Source of the DNA: Halictus rubicundus
Lineage: Eukaryota > Arthropoda > Insecta > Hymenoptera > Halictidae
Direction of reading: 5' to 3'
Length of the DNA stretch: 64,000 nucleotides
Assembly (NCBI RefSeq): GCF_050948215.1
Contig: NW_027488645.1
Coordinates: 310,001 to 374,000, forward strand
In this document: in pieces, positions 1 through 12,900 of the stretch
Numbering within the stretch: the first letter of the stretch is position 1
How the letters are laid out: every line of letters begins with the position of its first letter
Position numbers and translations under genes: made by a program
Notes under the pieces: generated by a model
Seen by the model: the letters and a program-made list of their open reading frames with translations, nothing else
Told to the model about the DNA's origin: nothing
Database searches by the model: none

Positions 1-1879
1 TAGGATAGAGGATAGGATTGAATAGAGGATAGGATAGGTGATTGGATATGATAGAGGATGGGATAGGTGATTGGATAGGATAGAGGATAGGATAGGTTAG
101 AGGATAGGATAGGAGATTGGATAGGATAGAGGATAGGATAGGATAGAGGATAGGATAGGATAGAGGATAGGATAGGATAGCGGATAGGATAGAGGATAGG
201 ATAGAGGATTGGATATTATATGGGATATTATAGGATAGAGGATAGGATACGATAGAGTATAGGATAGGATATAGGATTGGATAGGATAGAGGATAGGATA
301 CGATAGAGTATAGGATAGAGGATAGGATAGGATAGAGGATAGGATAGGATAGAGAATAGGATACAGGATAGGATAGGATAGACAATAGGATAGAGGATAG
401 GATAGGATAGAGGATAGGATAGGGAATTGGATAGGATAGTTGATGGAACAGGATAGAGGATAGGATAGGATAGAGAATAGGATAGGATAGATGATATTAA
501 AGAAAAGAGGATAGGATATGATACAGGATACGATATTATAGAGGATAGGATAGGATAGAGGATACGATATTATAGAGGATAGGATAGGATAGAGTATACG
601 ATATTATAGAGGATAGGATAGGATAGAGGATACGATATTATAGAGGATAGGATAGGATAGAGGATAGGATAGGATAGAGGATAGGATAGGATAGAGGATA
701 GGATAGTATAGAGGATAGGATAGGATAGAGGATAATATAGGATAGAGGATAGGATAGGATAGAGGATAGGATAGGATAGAGGATAGGATAGGATAGTGGA
801 TAGGATAGAGGATAGGATAGGATAGAGGATAGGATAGGACAGAGGATAGGATAGGATAGAGGATAGGATAGAGGATAGGATAGGATAGAGGATAGTATAG
901 GATAGAGGAAAGGATAGGATAGAGGATAGGATAGAGAAGAGTATAGAGGATAGGATAGGATAGACAATAGGATAGAGGATAGGATATAATTGAGGATAGG
1001 ATAAAATAGAGGATAGGATAGGATAGAGGAAAGGATAGGATAGAGGATAGGATAGAGGATAGGATAGGATTGAGGATAGGATAGTATAGAGGATAGGATA
1101 GGATAGAGGATAGGATAGGATTGAGGATAGGATAGAATAGAGGATAGTATAGGATAGAGGAAAGGATAGGATAGAGGATAGGACAGAGGATTGGATAGGA
1201 TAGGATAGTGGATAGAATGGGATTGAGGATAGGATAAGAGATTGGATAGGAGAGAGGACAGGAGACGATAGAGGATAGGGTAGGATATAGGATTGGATAG
1301 GATAGAGGATAGGATACGATAGAGGATAGGATAGGATAGAGGATAGGATAGGATAGAGGATAGGATAGGGAATTGGATAGGATAGTTGATGGAATAGGAT
1401 AGAGGATAGGATAGGATAGAGAATAGGGTAGGATAGATGATATTAAAGAAAAGAGGATAGGATATGATAGAGGATACGATATTATAGAGGATAGGATAGG
1501 ATAGAGGATACGATATTATAGAGGATAGGATAGGATAGAGGATACGATATTATAGAGGATAGGATACGATAGAGGATAGGATTGAGGATAGATTATAGGA
1601 TAGAGGATAGGATAGGATAGAGGATACGATAGGATAGAAGATAGAATAGGATAGAGGATAGGATAGTATAGAGGATAGGATAGGATAGAGGATAATATAC
1701 GATAGAGGATAGGATAGGATAGAGGATAGGATAGGATAGAGGATAGGATAGGATAGAGGATAGGATAGGATAGAGGATAGGATAGGATAGAGGATAGGAT
1801 AGGATAGAGGATAGGATAGGATAGAGGATAGGATAGGATAGATTATAGGATAGTATAGAGGATAGGATATTATAGAGGA

Positions 1880-2490
1880 TAGGATAGGATAGAGTATAGG
1901 ATTGAATAGAGGATAGGATAGGTGATTGGATATGATAGAGGATGGGATAGGTGATTGGATAGGATAGAGGATAGGATAGGAGATTGGATAGGATAGAGGA
2001 TAGGATAGGATAGAGGATAGGATAGGATAGCGGATAGGATAGAGGATAGGATAGAGGATTGGATATTATATGGGATATTATAGGATAGAGGATGGGATAG
2101 TATAGAGGATAGGATAGGATAGAGGATAGGATAGGATAGAGGATAGGATAGGATAGAGGATAGGATAGGATAGAGGATAGGATAGGATAGATTATAGGAT
2201 AGTATAGAGGATAGGATATTATAGAGGATAGGATAGGATAGAGTATAGGATTGAATAGAGGATAGGATAGGTGATTGGATATGATAGAGGATGGGATAGG
2301 TGATTGGATAGGATAGAGGATAGGATAGGTTAGAGGATAGGATAGGAGATTGGATAGGATAGAGGATAGGATAGGATAGAGGATAGGATAGGATAGCGGA
2401 TAGGATAGAGGATAGGATAGAGGATTGGATATTATATGGGATATTATAGGATAGAGGATAGGATAGTATAGAGGATAGGATAGGGAATCG
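1880..2490. repeat. Higher-order repeat, left copy of 2-kb-offset pair
   Basis: This stretch carries the marker AGAGTATAGGATTGAAT at 1891 and 2240 and the GGATATTATATGGG marker at 2061 and 2427. The same series recurs 1983-2000 bp downstream at 3874, 4240, 4061 and 4427. The offset changes from 1983 to 2000, a difference of 17 bp or exactly one satellite unit. Each copy holds an internal repeat of 349-366 bp. The ends are approximate because flanking satellite is similar. Confidence 0.75.
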
Positions 2491-3862
2491 GATAGGATAG
2501 TTGATGGAATAGGATAGAGGATAGGATAGGATAGAGAATAGGATAGGATAGATGATATTAAAGAAAAGAGGATAGGATATGATAGAGGATACGATATTAT
2601 AGAGGATAGGATAGGATAGAGGATACGATATTATAGAGGATAGGATAGGATAGAGGATACGATATTATAGAGGATAGGATACGATAGAGGATAGGATTGA
2701 GGATAGATTATAGGATAGAGGATAGGATAGGATAGAGGATACGATTGGATAGAAGATAGAATACGATAGAGGATAGGATAGGATAGTGGATAGGATAGAG
2801 GATAGGATAGGATAGAGGATAGGATAGGAGATTGGATAGGATAGAGGATAGGATAGGATAGAGGATAGGATAGGATAGCGGATAGGATAGAGGATAGGAT
2901 AGAGGATCGGATATTATATGGGATATTATAGGATAGAGGATAGGATAGTATAGAGGATAGGATAGGATAGAGGATAGGATAGCATAGAGGATAGGATAGG
3001 ATAGAGGATAGGATAGGATAGTGGATAGGATAGAGGATAGGATAGGATAGAGGATAGGATAGTTGATGGAATAGGATAGAGGGTAGGATAGGATAGAGAA
3101 TAGGATAGGATAGATGATATTAAAGAAAAGAGGATAGGATATGATAGAGGATACGATATTATAGAGGATAGGATAGGATAGAGGATACGATATTATAGAG
3201 GATAGGATAGGATAGAGGATACGATATAATGGAGGATAGGATAGGATAGAGGATAGGATAGGATAGAGGATAGGATAGGATAGAGGATAGGATAGGATAG
3301 AGGTTAGGATAGTATAGAGAATAGGGTAGGATAGATGATATTAAAGAAAAGAGGATAGGATATGATAGAGGATACGATATTATAGAGGATAGGATAGGAT
3401 AGAGGATACGATATTATAGAGGATAGGATAGGATAGAGGATACGATATTATAGAGGATAGGATACGATAGAGGATAGGATTGAGGATAGATTATAGGATA
3501 GAGGATAGGATAGGATAGAGGATACGATAGGATAGAAGATAGAATAGGATAGAGGATAGGATAGTATAGAGGATAGGATAGGATAGAGGATAATATACGA
3601 TAGAGGATAGGATAGGATAGAGGATAGGATAGGATAGAGGATAGGATAGGATAGAGGATAGGATAGGATAGAGGATAGGATAGGATAGAGGATAGGATAG
3701 GATAGAGGATAGGATAGGATAGAGGATAGGATAGGATAGAGGATAGGATAGGATAGAGGATAGGATAGGATAGAGGATAGGATAGGATAGAGGATAGGAT
3801 AGGATAGAGGATAGGATAGGATAGATTATAGGATAGTATAGAGGATAGGATATTATAGAGGA

Positions 3863-4490
3863 TAGGATAGGATAGAGTATAGGATTGAATAGAGGATAGG
3901 ATAGGTGATTGGGTATGATAGAGGATGGGATAGGTGATTGGATAGGATAGAGGATAGGATAGGTTAGAGGATAGGATAGGAGATTGGATAGGATAGAGGA
4001 TAGGATAGGATAGAGGATAGGATAGGATAGCGGATAGGATAGAGGATAGGATAGAGGATTGGATATTATATGGGATATTATAGGATAGAGGATAGGATAG
4101 TATAGAGGATAGGATAGGATAGAGGATAGGATAGGATAGAGGATAGGATAGGATAGAGGATAGGATAGGATAGAGGATAGGATAGGATAGATTATAGGAT
4201 AGTATAGAGGATAGGATATTATAGAGGATAGGATAGGATAGAGTATAGGATTGAATAGAGGATAGGATAGGTGATTGGATATGATAGAGGATGGGATAGG
4301 TGATTGGATAGGATAGAGGATAGGATAGGTTAGAGGATAGGATAGGAGATTGGATAGGATAGAGGATAGGATAGGATAGAGGATAGGATAGGATAGCGGA
4401 TAGGATAGAGGATAGGATAGAGGATTGGATATTATATGGGATATTATAGGATAGAGGATAGGATAGTATAGAGGATAGGATAGGATAGAG
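3863..4490. repeat. Higher-order repeat, right copy of 2-kb-offset pair
   Basis: Second copy of the 1.88-2.49 kb segment. Its internal markers at 4061 and 4427 are 366 bp apart, exactly as in the left copy (2061 and 2427). The boundaries are estimates read from shared variant motifs, not from a full alignment. Confidence 0.75.
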
Positions 4491-6089
4491 GATAGGATAG
4501 GATAGAGGATAGGATAGGATAGAGGATAGGATAGGATAGAGGGTAGGATAGGATAGGGGATAGGATAGGATTGAGGATAGGATAGGATAGAGGATAGGAT
4601 AAAGGATAGGATAGAGGATAGAATAGGATAGAGGAAAGGATAGAGGATAGAATAGGATAGAGGATAGGATAGGATAGAGGATAGGATAGAGGATTGGATA
4701 GGATATTGGATATTATAGGATGGACGATAGGATAGAGTATAGGATAGACGATCGGATAGGTTAGAGGATAGTATAGGATAGAGAATACGACAGGATAGAG
4801 GATAGGATAGGATTGAGGATAGTATAGGATAGAGAATACGACAGGATAGAGGATAGGATAGGATAGGGGATAGGATAGGATTGAGGATAGGACAGGATAG
4901 AGGACAGGATAGAGGATTGGATAGGATAGAGGAAATTGTAGGATAGACGATTGGATAGGATAGAGGATGGGATAGGATAGAGGATACGATAGTATAGAGG
5001 ATAGGATAGGATAGAGGATAGGATAGGATAGAGGATACGATAGGATAGAGGATAGGATAGGATAGGGGATAGGATAGGATTGAGGATAGGATACGTTTGT
5101 GGATGGGATAGGAAAGAGAATACGATAGGATAGAGGATAGTATAGGATAGAGGATAGGATAGGATAGAGGATACGATAGGATAGAGGATGGGATAGGATA
5201 GAGGATAGGATAGGATAGAGGATACGATAGGATAGAGGATGGGATGGGATAGAGGATTGTATAGGATAGAGGATAGGATTGGATAGAGGATTGTATAGGA
5301 TAGAGGATAGGATAGGATAGAGGATAGGATAGGATAGGGGATAGGATAGAGGATAGGATAGAGGATAGGATAGAGGATAGGATAGGATAGAGGACAGGAT
5401 ATGATAGAGGATAGGATAGCGGATTGGTTAGGATTGAGGATATTATAGGATATAGGATAGGATAGAATAGAGGATAGGATACGTTTGAGGATGGGATAGG
5501 AAAGAGGATACGATAGGATAGAGGATAGGATAGGATAGAGGATTGGATAGGATACAGGATACGATAGGATAGAGGATAGAATAGGATAGAGGATAGGATA
5601 GGATTGAGGATATGATAGAGGATTGGATAGGATATTCGATATTATAGGATAGACGATAGGATAGAGGATAGGATAGAATAGAGGATAGGATACGTTTAAG
5701 GATGGGATAGGAAAGAGGAAACGATAGGATAGAGGATAGGATAGGATAGAGGATTGGATAGGATACAGAATAGCATTGCGGATAGGATGGGATAGAGGAT
5801 AGGATAGAGGATAGGATAGAGGATACGATAGAGGATTGGATAAGATAGAGGATATTATAGGATAGACGATAGGATAGGATAGAGGATGGGATAGGATAGA
5901 GGATACGATAGTATAGAGGATAGGATAGGATAGAGGATAGGATAGGATAGAGGATACGATAGGATAGAGGATTGTATAGGATAGAGGATAGGATAGGATA
6001 GAGGATAGGATAGGATAGGGGATAGGATTGCGACGAAACGGCGAAATCCGCGTTCCGTCGCGAGCTCGCACAACGGACCCTAGTTCGAG

Positions 6090-6195
6090 CCAATCCGCAA
6101 CCGTCCCGAGCGCGAACCAATCAGAGCACGCCGCCGCTTCGCGAACATTTCGCGAGACGGCGCGCTCCTCGTAGTCCGCGCTTTCTCCATAAATA
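6090..6195 (+). promoter_or_regulatory. Putative LTR promoter (two CCAAT boxes and TATA-like box)
   Basis: CCAAT occurs at 6090-6094 and again as CCAATCAG at 6117-6124. CATAAATA lies at 6188-6195, about 70 bp further on. That spacing is normal for a polymerase II core promoter, with a predicted start near 6215-6225. The call rests on motifs only. Confidence 0.45.
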
Positions 6196-6845
6196 CCGGA
6201 GCAAACCGCGCTTAGTTCGGAGTTGGCTGGGAGCTGCTCAGCGGGAACCATCCCGAGCTCCTGACCACTCGCAGCCGCGTGTGAACACGCATACTACGGC
6301 TTCTTCCGTGTGTGTGTGCGAGCACGCTGGTGCTAGGTGGGACACGTACTACGGCTTCTTCCGTGTGCGTGCGACACCAGTACCGCGAGGAAGTCTCGAG
6401 TGAGCAGACGGACGGGAGCAGTGTCTCCGGGCGCTACTGCTCGTCGCGCGCTCCAGCTCTCTCCCCCCATCCCGATTCCTTTCCGCCGATCCTGCGAAAT
6501 TCGCTCACCGTTCCGCGACCAGGCGTCTCGTCACATTCGTGTCAGTCCTCGTCGGATCGCAGCCGCGTCCGGAGCTCGTCCTGTACGGGCCACGACGTTG
6601 GTGACGGGAAGCTCGTTCTCTGGGAACGTCCGGTTGCGAGCGACCCCCCACCGCGATCTGATTTGGGGACGACGGGTGGGGCGTCCCGTCGGTCCGGATT
6701 CGGAGTGGATTCGCGGCCACCGTGCGCTCGGCCGCCAGCGAGGAAACACCAGTCCACTAGAATCTCGCCGAGCCGCGGTGGTTCCTACCGACCACCCGTA
6801 GATACGGAATCCGAGGAATCCTTCGCTCGCGTTAACGCCGTACAA

Positions 6846-7195
6846 AATAGCGAATCCTGCTCGCTCCGCGTTCCCGCCGTAAAAGCGAATCCTGCTCGCT
6901 TCGCGTTCCCGCCGTAATAGCGAATCCTGCTCGCTCGCGTTACCGCCGTAATAGCGAATCCTGCTCGCTTCGCGTTCCCGCCGTAATAGCGAATCCTGCT
7001 CGCTTCGCGTTCCCGCCGTAATAGCGAATCCTGCTCGCTTCGCGTTCCCGCCGCAACAGCGAATCCTGCTCGCTCGCGTTTCCGCCGTAATAGCGAATCC
7101 TGCTCGCTCCGCGTTACCGCCGTATTAGCGAATCCTGCTCGCTCCGCGTTCCGCCGTAAAAGCGAATCCTGCTCGCTCCGCGTTCCGCCGTATTT
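6846..7195 (+). repeat. Ten-copy 34-35 bp tandem repeat inside the solo LTR
   Basis: The core GCGAATCCTGCTCGCT begins at 6850, 6885, 6920, 6954, 6989, 7024, 7059, 7093, 7128 and 7162, so the spacing is always 34 or 35 bp. The rest of each unit is a CGCGTTCCCGCCGTA-like spacer with small changes. This sequence is unrelated to the surrounding GGATA satellite. It lies between the putative promoter and the polyadenylation signal, so it would fall within the transcribed part of the LTR. The minus-strand frame across it encodes an RAGFAITAVTRSEQDSL-like peptide repeat, probably without meaning. Confidence 0.93.
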
Positions 7196-7330
7196 TCCGC
7201 GTGTATTAGGTTTAAGATAAGTTAAGTTTAGAGTAACGTGCCGTTTTCTCGTGCTAATTACAGCCAGCCGTCGCACCGGAGCCCGCCAGCCGGGAACCGT
7301 CAGCACTACCCGGGGCGAGTCGCCGCCGGC

Positions 7331-7336
7331 AATAAA
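7331..7336 (+). terminator. Polyadenylation signal AATAAA in the solo LTR
   Basis: AATAAA lies about 140 bp before the 3' end of the element, in a less GC-rich stretch. It supports plus-strand orientation for the LTR. Confidence 0.45.
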
Positions 7337-8046
7337 CATATTCGTACTCTAAAACGTCTCCGATTATTTCACCCGCTGTCCTCTCCGCCGACCATGGCCG
7401 CTGAGCGAATCCAGGAGAGGACAGAACTCCTTCCTTCCACGACTAACGCTCGCGAAGGGAAAGCAACCGTTAACGGATAGAGGATAGGATAGAGGATAGG
7501 ATAGAGGATAGGATAGGATAGATGATAGGATAGAGGATAGGATAGAGGATAGGATAGAAGATAGGATAGGATAGAGGATAGGATAGGATAGAGGATAGGA
7601 TAGGTTAGAGGATAGTATAGGATAGAGAATAGGATAGGATAGGATAGAGGATACGATAGGATAGGATAGAGGATACGATAGGACAGACGATACGACAGGA
7701 TAGAGGATAGGATAGTATAGGGGATAGGATAGGATTGAGGATATTATAGGATATAGGATAGGAGAGAGGATAGGATAGAGGATAGGACAGTATAGAGGAT
7801 AGGATAGGATAGAGGATAGGATAGGATAGAGGATACGATAGGTTTGAGGATAGTATAGGATAGAGAATAGGATAGGATAGGATAGAGGATAGGATAGGAC
7901 AGAGGATACGACAAGATAGAGGATAGGATAGGATAGGGGATAGGATAGGATTGAGGATAGGATAGGATAGAGGATAAGATAGAGGATAGGATAGAGGATT
8001 GGATAGGATTGAGGATAGGATAGAGGATTGGATAGGATTGAGGATA

Positions 8047-8560
8047 TTATAGGATATAGGATAGGATAGGATAGAGGATAGGATACGTTTGAGGATGGGA
8101 TAGGAAAGCGGATACGAGAGGATAGAGGATAGGATAGGATAGAGGATTGTATAGGATACAGGATAGCATTGAGGATATAATAGGATAAAGGATAAGATAG
8201 GATAGAGGATACGATAGGATAGAGGATAGGATAGGGTAGAGGATTGTATAGGATAGAGGATAGGACAGGATAGAGGATAGAATAGGATAGATGATAGGAT
8301 AGGATAGAGGATTGGATAGGATAGGGGATATTGTAGGATAGACGATAGGATAGGATAGAGGATATGATAGGATAGAGGATACGATAGGATGGAGGATAGA
8401 ATTGGATAGAGGATAGGATAGGATAGAGGATAGGATAGAGGATTGGATAGGATATTGGATATTATAGGATAGACGATAGGGTAGAGGATAGGATAGAGGA
8501 TAGGATAGGACAGACAATACGACAGGATAGAGGATAGGATAGGATAGGGGATATGATATT
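8047..8560. repeat. 1347-bp higher-order repeat, left copy (sampled part)
   Basis: This stretch matches 9394-9907 with an offset of exactly 1347 bp. Across the 156-codon minus-strand frame that spans both, the conceptual translations differ at one position. The marker GGGGATATGATATTATTG ends its G-run at 8550 and at 9897, giving the same offset. The duplicated segment is longer than this but was not fully aligned. A more diverged relative lies near 10.8-11.4 kb. Confidence 0.8.
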
Positions 8561-9393
8561 ATTGAGGATAGGATAGGATAGAGGATAGGATAGAGGATAG
8601 GATAGAGGATAGGATAGAGGATTGGATAGGATTGAGGATATTATAGGATATAGGATAGGATAGGATAGAGGATAGGATAGAGGATTGGATAGGGTAGAGG
8701 ATAGGATAGAACAGACGATACGACAGGATATAGGATAGGATAGGCCAGAGGATACGACAGGATAGAGGATAGGATAGGATAGGGGATAGGATACGTTAGA
8801 GGATGGGATAGGATAGAGGATATTATAGGATATAGGATAGGATAGGATAGAGGATAGGATACGTTTGAGGATGGAATAGGAAAGAGGATAGGATAGGATA
8901 GAGGATTGTATAGGATAGAGGATAGGACAGGATAGAGGGTGTATAGGATAGAGGATAGGATAGGATAGAGGATACGATAGGATAGAGGATAGAATAGGAT
9001 AGAGGATAGGATAGGATAGAGGATAGGATAGAGGATTGGATAGGATAGGGGATATTGTAGGATAGACGATAGGATAGGATACAGGATATGGTAGGATAGA
9101 GGATACGATAGGCTAGAGGATAGAATTGGATAGAGGATAGGATAGGATAGAGGATAGGATAGAGGATTGGATAGGATATTGGATATTATAGGATAGACGA
9201 TAGGGTAGCGGATAGGATAGAGGATAGGATAGAGGATAGGATAGGACAGAGGATACGACAAGATAGAGGATAGGATAGGATAGGGGATAGGATAGGATTG
9301 AGGATAGGATAGGATAGAGGATAAGATAGAGGATAGGATAGAGGATTGGATAGGATTGAGGATAGGATAGAGGATTGGATAGGATTGAGGATA

Positions 9394-9907
9394 TTATAGG
9401 ATATAGGATAGGATAGGATAGAGGATAGGATACGTTTGAGGATGGGATAGGAAAGCGGATACGAGAGGATAGAGGATAGGATAGGATAGAGGATTGTATA
9501 GGATACAGGATAGCATTGAGGATATAATAGGATAAAGGATAGGATAGGATAGAGGATACGATAGGATAGAGGATAGGATAGGGTAGAGGATTGTATAGGA
9601 TAGAGGATAGGACAGGATAGAGGATAGAATAGGATAGATGATAGGATAGGATAGAGGATTGGATAGGATAGGGGATATTGTAGGATAGACGATAGGATAG
9701 GATAGAGGATATGATAGGATAGAGGATACGATAGGATGGAGGATAGAATTGGATAGAGGATAGGATAGGATAGAGGATAGGATAGAGGATTGGATAGGAT
9801 ATTGGATATTATAGGATAGACGATAGGGTAGAGGATAGGATAGAGGATAGGATAGGACAGACAATACGACAGGATAGAGGATAGGATAGGATAGGGGATA
9901 TGATATT
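9394..9907. repeat. 1347-bp higher-order repeat, right copy (sampled part)
   Basis: Near-identical partner of 8047-8560. The following segment (about 9.9-10.68 kb) repeats 8.6-9.26 kb with small insertions, so at least one further round of duplication is present. Confidence 0.8.
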
Positions 9908-12900
9908 ATTGAGGATAGGATAGGATAGAGGATAGGATAGAGGATAGGATAGAGGATAGGATAGAGGATTGGATAGGATTGAGGATATTATAGGATATAG
10001 GATAGGATAGAATAGAGGATAGGATACGGTTGAGGATGGGATAGGATAGAGGATAGGATAGAGGATTGGATAGGATAGAGGATAGGATAGAACAGACGAT
10101 ACGACAGGATATAGGATAGGATAGGCCAGAGGATACGACAGGATAGAGGATAGGATAGGATAGGGGATAGGATACGTTAGAGGATGGGATAGGATAGAGG
10201 ATATTATAGGATATAGGATAGGATAGGATAGAGGATAGGATACGTTTGAGGATGGAATAGGAAAGAGGATAGGATAGGATAGAGGATTGTATAGGATAGA
10301 GGATAGGACAGGATAGAGGGTGTATAGGATAGAGGATAGGATAGGATAGAGGATACGATAGGATAGAGGATAGAATAGGATAGAGGATAGGATAGGATAG
10401 AGGATAGGATAGAGGATTGGATAGGATAGGGGATATTGTAGGATAGACGATAGGATAGGATACAGGATATGATAGGATAGAGGATACGATAGGCTAGAGG
10501 ATAGAATTGGATAGAGGATAGGATAGGATAGAGGATAGGATAGAGGATTGGATAGGATATTGGATATTATAGGATAGACGATAGGGTAGCGGATAGGATA
10601 GAGGATAGGATAGAGGATAGGATAGGACAGAGGATAGAGGATAGGATAGAGGATAGGATAGGACAGAGGATACGACAAGATAGAGGATAGGATAGGATAG
10701 GGGATAGGATAGGATTGAGGATAGGATAGGATAGAGGATAAGATAGAGGATAGGATAGAGGATTGGATAGGATTGAGGATAGGATAGAGGATTGGATAGG
10801 ATTGAGGATATTATAGGATATAGGATAGGATAGGATAGAGGATAGGATACGTTTGAGGATGGGATAGGAAAGCGGATACGAGAGGATAGAGGATAGGATA
10901 GGATAGAGGATTGGATAGGATACAGGATAGCATTGAGGATATAATAGGATAAAGGATAGGATAGGATAGAGGATACGATAGGATAGAGGATAGGATAGGG
11001 TAGAGGATTGTATAGGATAGAGGATAGGACAGGATAGAGGATAGAATAGGATAGATGATAGGATAGGATAGAGGATTGGATAGGATAGGGGATATTGTAG
11101 GATAGACGATAGGATAGGATAGAGGATATGATAGGATAGAGGATACGATAGGATAGAGGATAGAATTGGATAGAGGATAGGATAGGATAGAGGATAGGAT
11201 AGAGGATTGGATAGGATATTGGATATTATAGGATAGACGATAGGGTAGAGGATAGGATAGAGGATACGATAGGACAGACGATACGACAGGATAGAGGATA
11301 GGATAGGATAGGGGATATGATAGGATTGAGGATAGGATAGGATAGAGGATAGGATAGAGGATAGGATAGAGGATAGGATAGAGGATTGGATAGGATTGAG
11401 GATATTATAGGATATAGGATAGGATAGAATAGAGGATAGGATACGTTTGAGGATGGGATAGGAAAGAGGATACGATAGGATAGAGGATAGGGTAGAAGAT
11501 AGGATAGGATAGAGGATAGGATAGAGGATTGGATAGGATATTGGATATTATAGGATAGACGATAGCATAGAGGATAGGATAGAGGATAGGATAGAGGATT
11601 GGATGGGATAGGGGATATTGTAGGAGAGACGATAGGATAGGATAGAGGATGTTATAGGATAGAGGATACGATAGGATAGAGGATAGAATAGGATAGAGGA
11701 TAGGATAGGTAAGAGGATAGTAAAGGATAGAGAATACGACAGGATAGAGGATAGGGTAGGATAGGGGATAGGATTGGATTTAGGATAGGATAGGATAGAG
11801 GATAGGATAGAGGATTGGATAGGATAGAGGAAATTATAGGATAGACGATTGGATAGGATAGAGGATAGGATAGGATAGAGGATTGTATAGGATAGAGGAT
11901 AGGATAGGATAGGGGATAGGATAGAGGATAGGATAGAGGATAGGATACAGGATAGGATAGGATAGAGGATAGGATAGAGGATTGGATAGGATAGAGGAAA
12001 TTATAGGATAGACGATTGGATAGGATAGAGGATAGGATAGGATAGAGGATTGTATAGGATAGAGGATAGGATAGAGGATAGGATAGAGGATAGGATAGGA
12101 TAGAGGATAGGATAGAGGATAGCATAGAGGGTAGGATAGAGGATTGGATAGGATTGAGGATATTATAGGATATAGGATATGATAGGATAGAGGATAGGAT
12201 ACGGTAGAGGATGGGATAGGATAGAGGATACGATAGGATAGAGGATAGGATAGGATAGAGGATTGTATAGGACAGACGATACGACAGGATAGAGGATAGG
12301 ATAGGGCAGAGGATACGACAGGATAGAGGATAGGATAGGATAGGGGATAGGATACGTTAGAGGATTGGATAAGATAGAGGATATTATAGGCTACACGATA
12401 GGATAGGATAGAGGATGGGATAGGATAGCGGATAGGATAGGATAGAGGATTGGTTAGGATAGAGGATAGGATAGGATAGAGGATCTGATGGGATAGAGGA
12501 TACAATAGGATAGAGGATAGGATAGGTTAGAGGATAGTATAGGATAGAGAATACGACAGGATAGAGGATAGGATAGGATAGAGGATAGGATAGGATAGAG
12601 GATTGTATAGGATAGAGGATTGTATAGGATAGAGGATGGGATAGGATGGAGGATAGGATAGGATAGAGGATTGAATAGGATATAGGATAGGATAGGATAG
12701 AGGATAGGATAGAGGATTGGATAGGATAGGGGATATTGTAATATAGACGATAGGATAGGATAGAGGATATGATAGGATAGAGGATACGATAGGATAGAGG
12801 ATAGGATAGGATAGAGGATTGTATAGGATAGAGGATAGGATAGGATGGAGGACAGGATAGGATAGAGGATAGAATAGGATAGAGGATAGGATAGGATAGA

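Larger units (their letters stand above)
1..6028. repeat. GGATA/GA satellite, block A
   Basis: Tandem satellite in which the plus strand reads as GGATA pentamers interrupted by GA, giving 12-, 17- and 22-bp units; the 17-mer GAGGATAGGATAGGATA is commonest. The plus strand is nearly free of C, and C appears mainly in variant units such as those with ACGAT or GACAGG. A stretch near 3603-3830 holds about 13 almost perfect 17-mers. A distinctive variant, ATGATATTAAAGAAAAGAGG, recurs at 491, 1437, 2552, 3114 and 3335. Another, GGATATTATATGGGATATTA, recurs at 211, 2061, 2427, 2909 (one base changed just upstream), 4061 and 4427. No gene is seen. The minus strand stays open over long stretches only because the motif contains no stop codons in that direction. 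The block probably continues beyond the left edge of the window. Confidence 0.97.
6029..7474 (+). mobile_element. Probable solo LTR, 1446 bp, GC-rich
   Basis: A sharply bounded GC- and CpG-rich unique sequence interrupts the satellite. It starts with TG directly after GGAT (6025-6028) and is followed by GGAT again (7475-7478), consistent with a 4-bp target-site duplication. Inside are two CCAAT boxes, an ATAAATA box and, near the 3' end, an AATAAA signal, in the order expected for a plus-strand LTR (U3, R, U5). It has no primer site, polypurine tract or protein domain, so a solo LTR left by LTR-LTR recombination is the best reading. Against this, the 3' end reads GTTAAC and not the usual CA, and GGAT is common in the satellite, so the exact ends and the duplication are less secure than for the other elements. 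A 21-bp motif is directly repeated 55 bp apart at 6292 and 6347. Open frames of 71-201 codons here overlap on both strands, match nothing I recognise, and look like effects of high GC. Confidence 0.6.

Noticed and set aside
6312..6917. 201-codon and overlapping frames on both strands in the GC-rich insert
   Set aside because: They overlap one another in several frames, encode low-complexity Arg/Ser/Pro-rich peptides without recognisable domains, and fit the effect of high GC on stop-codon frequency inside an LTR.
6785..7339. 184-codon minus-strand frame with an RAGFAITAV-type repeat
   Set aside because: It is the translation of the ten-copy 35-bp DNA repeat and has no independent support.
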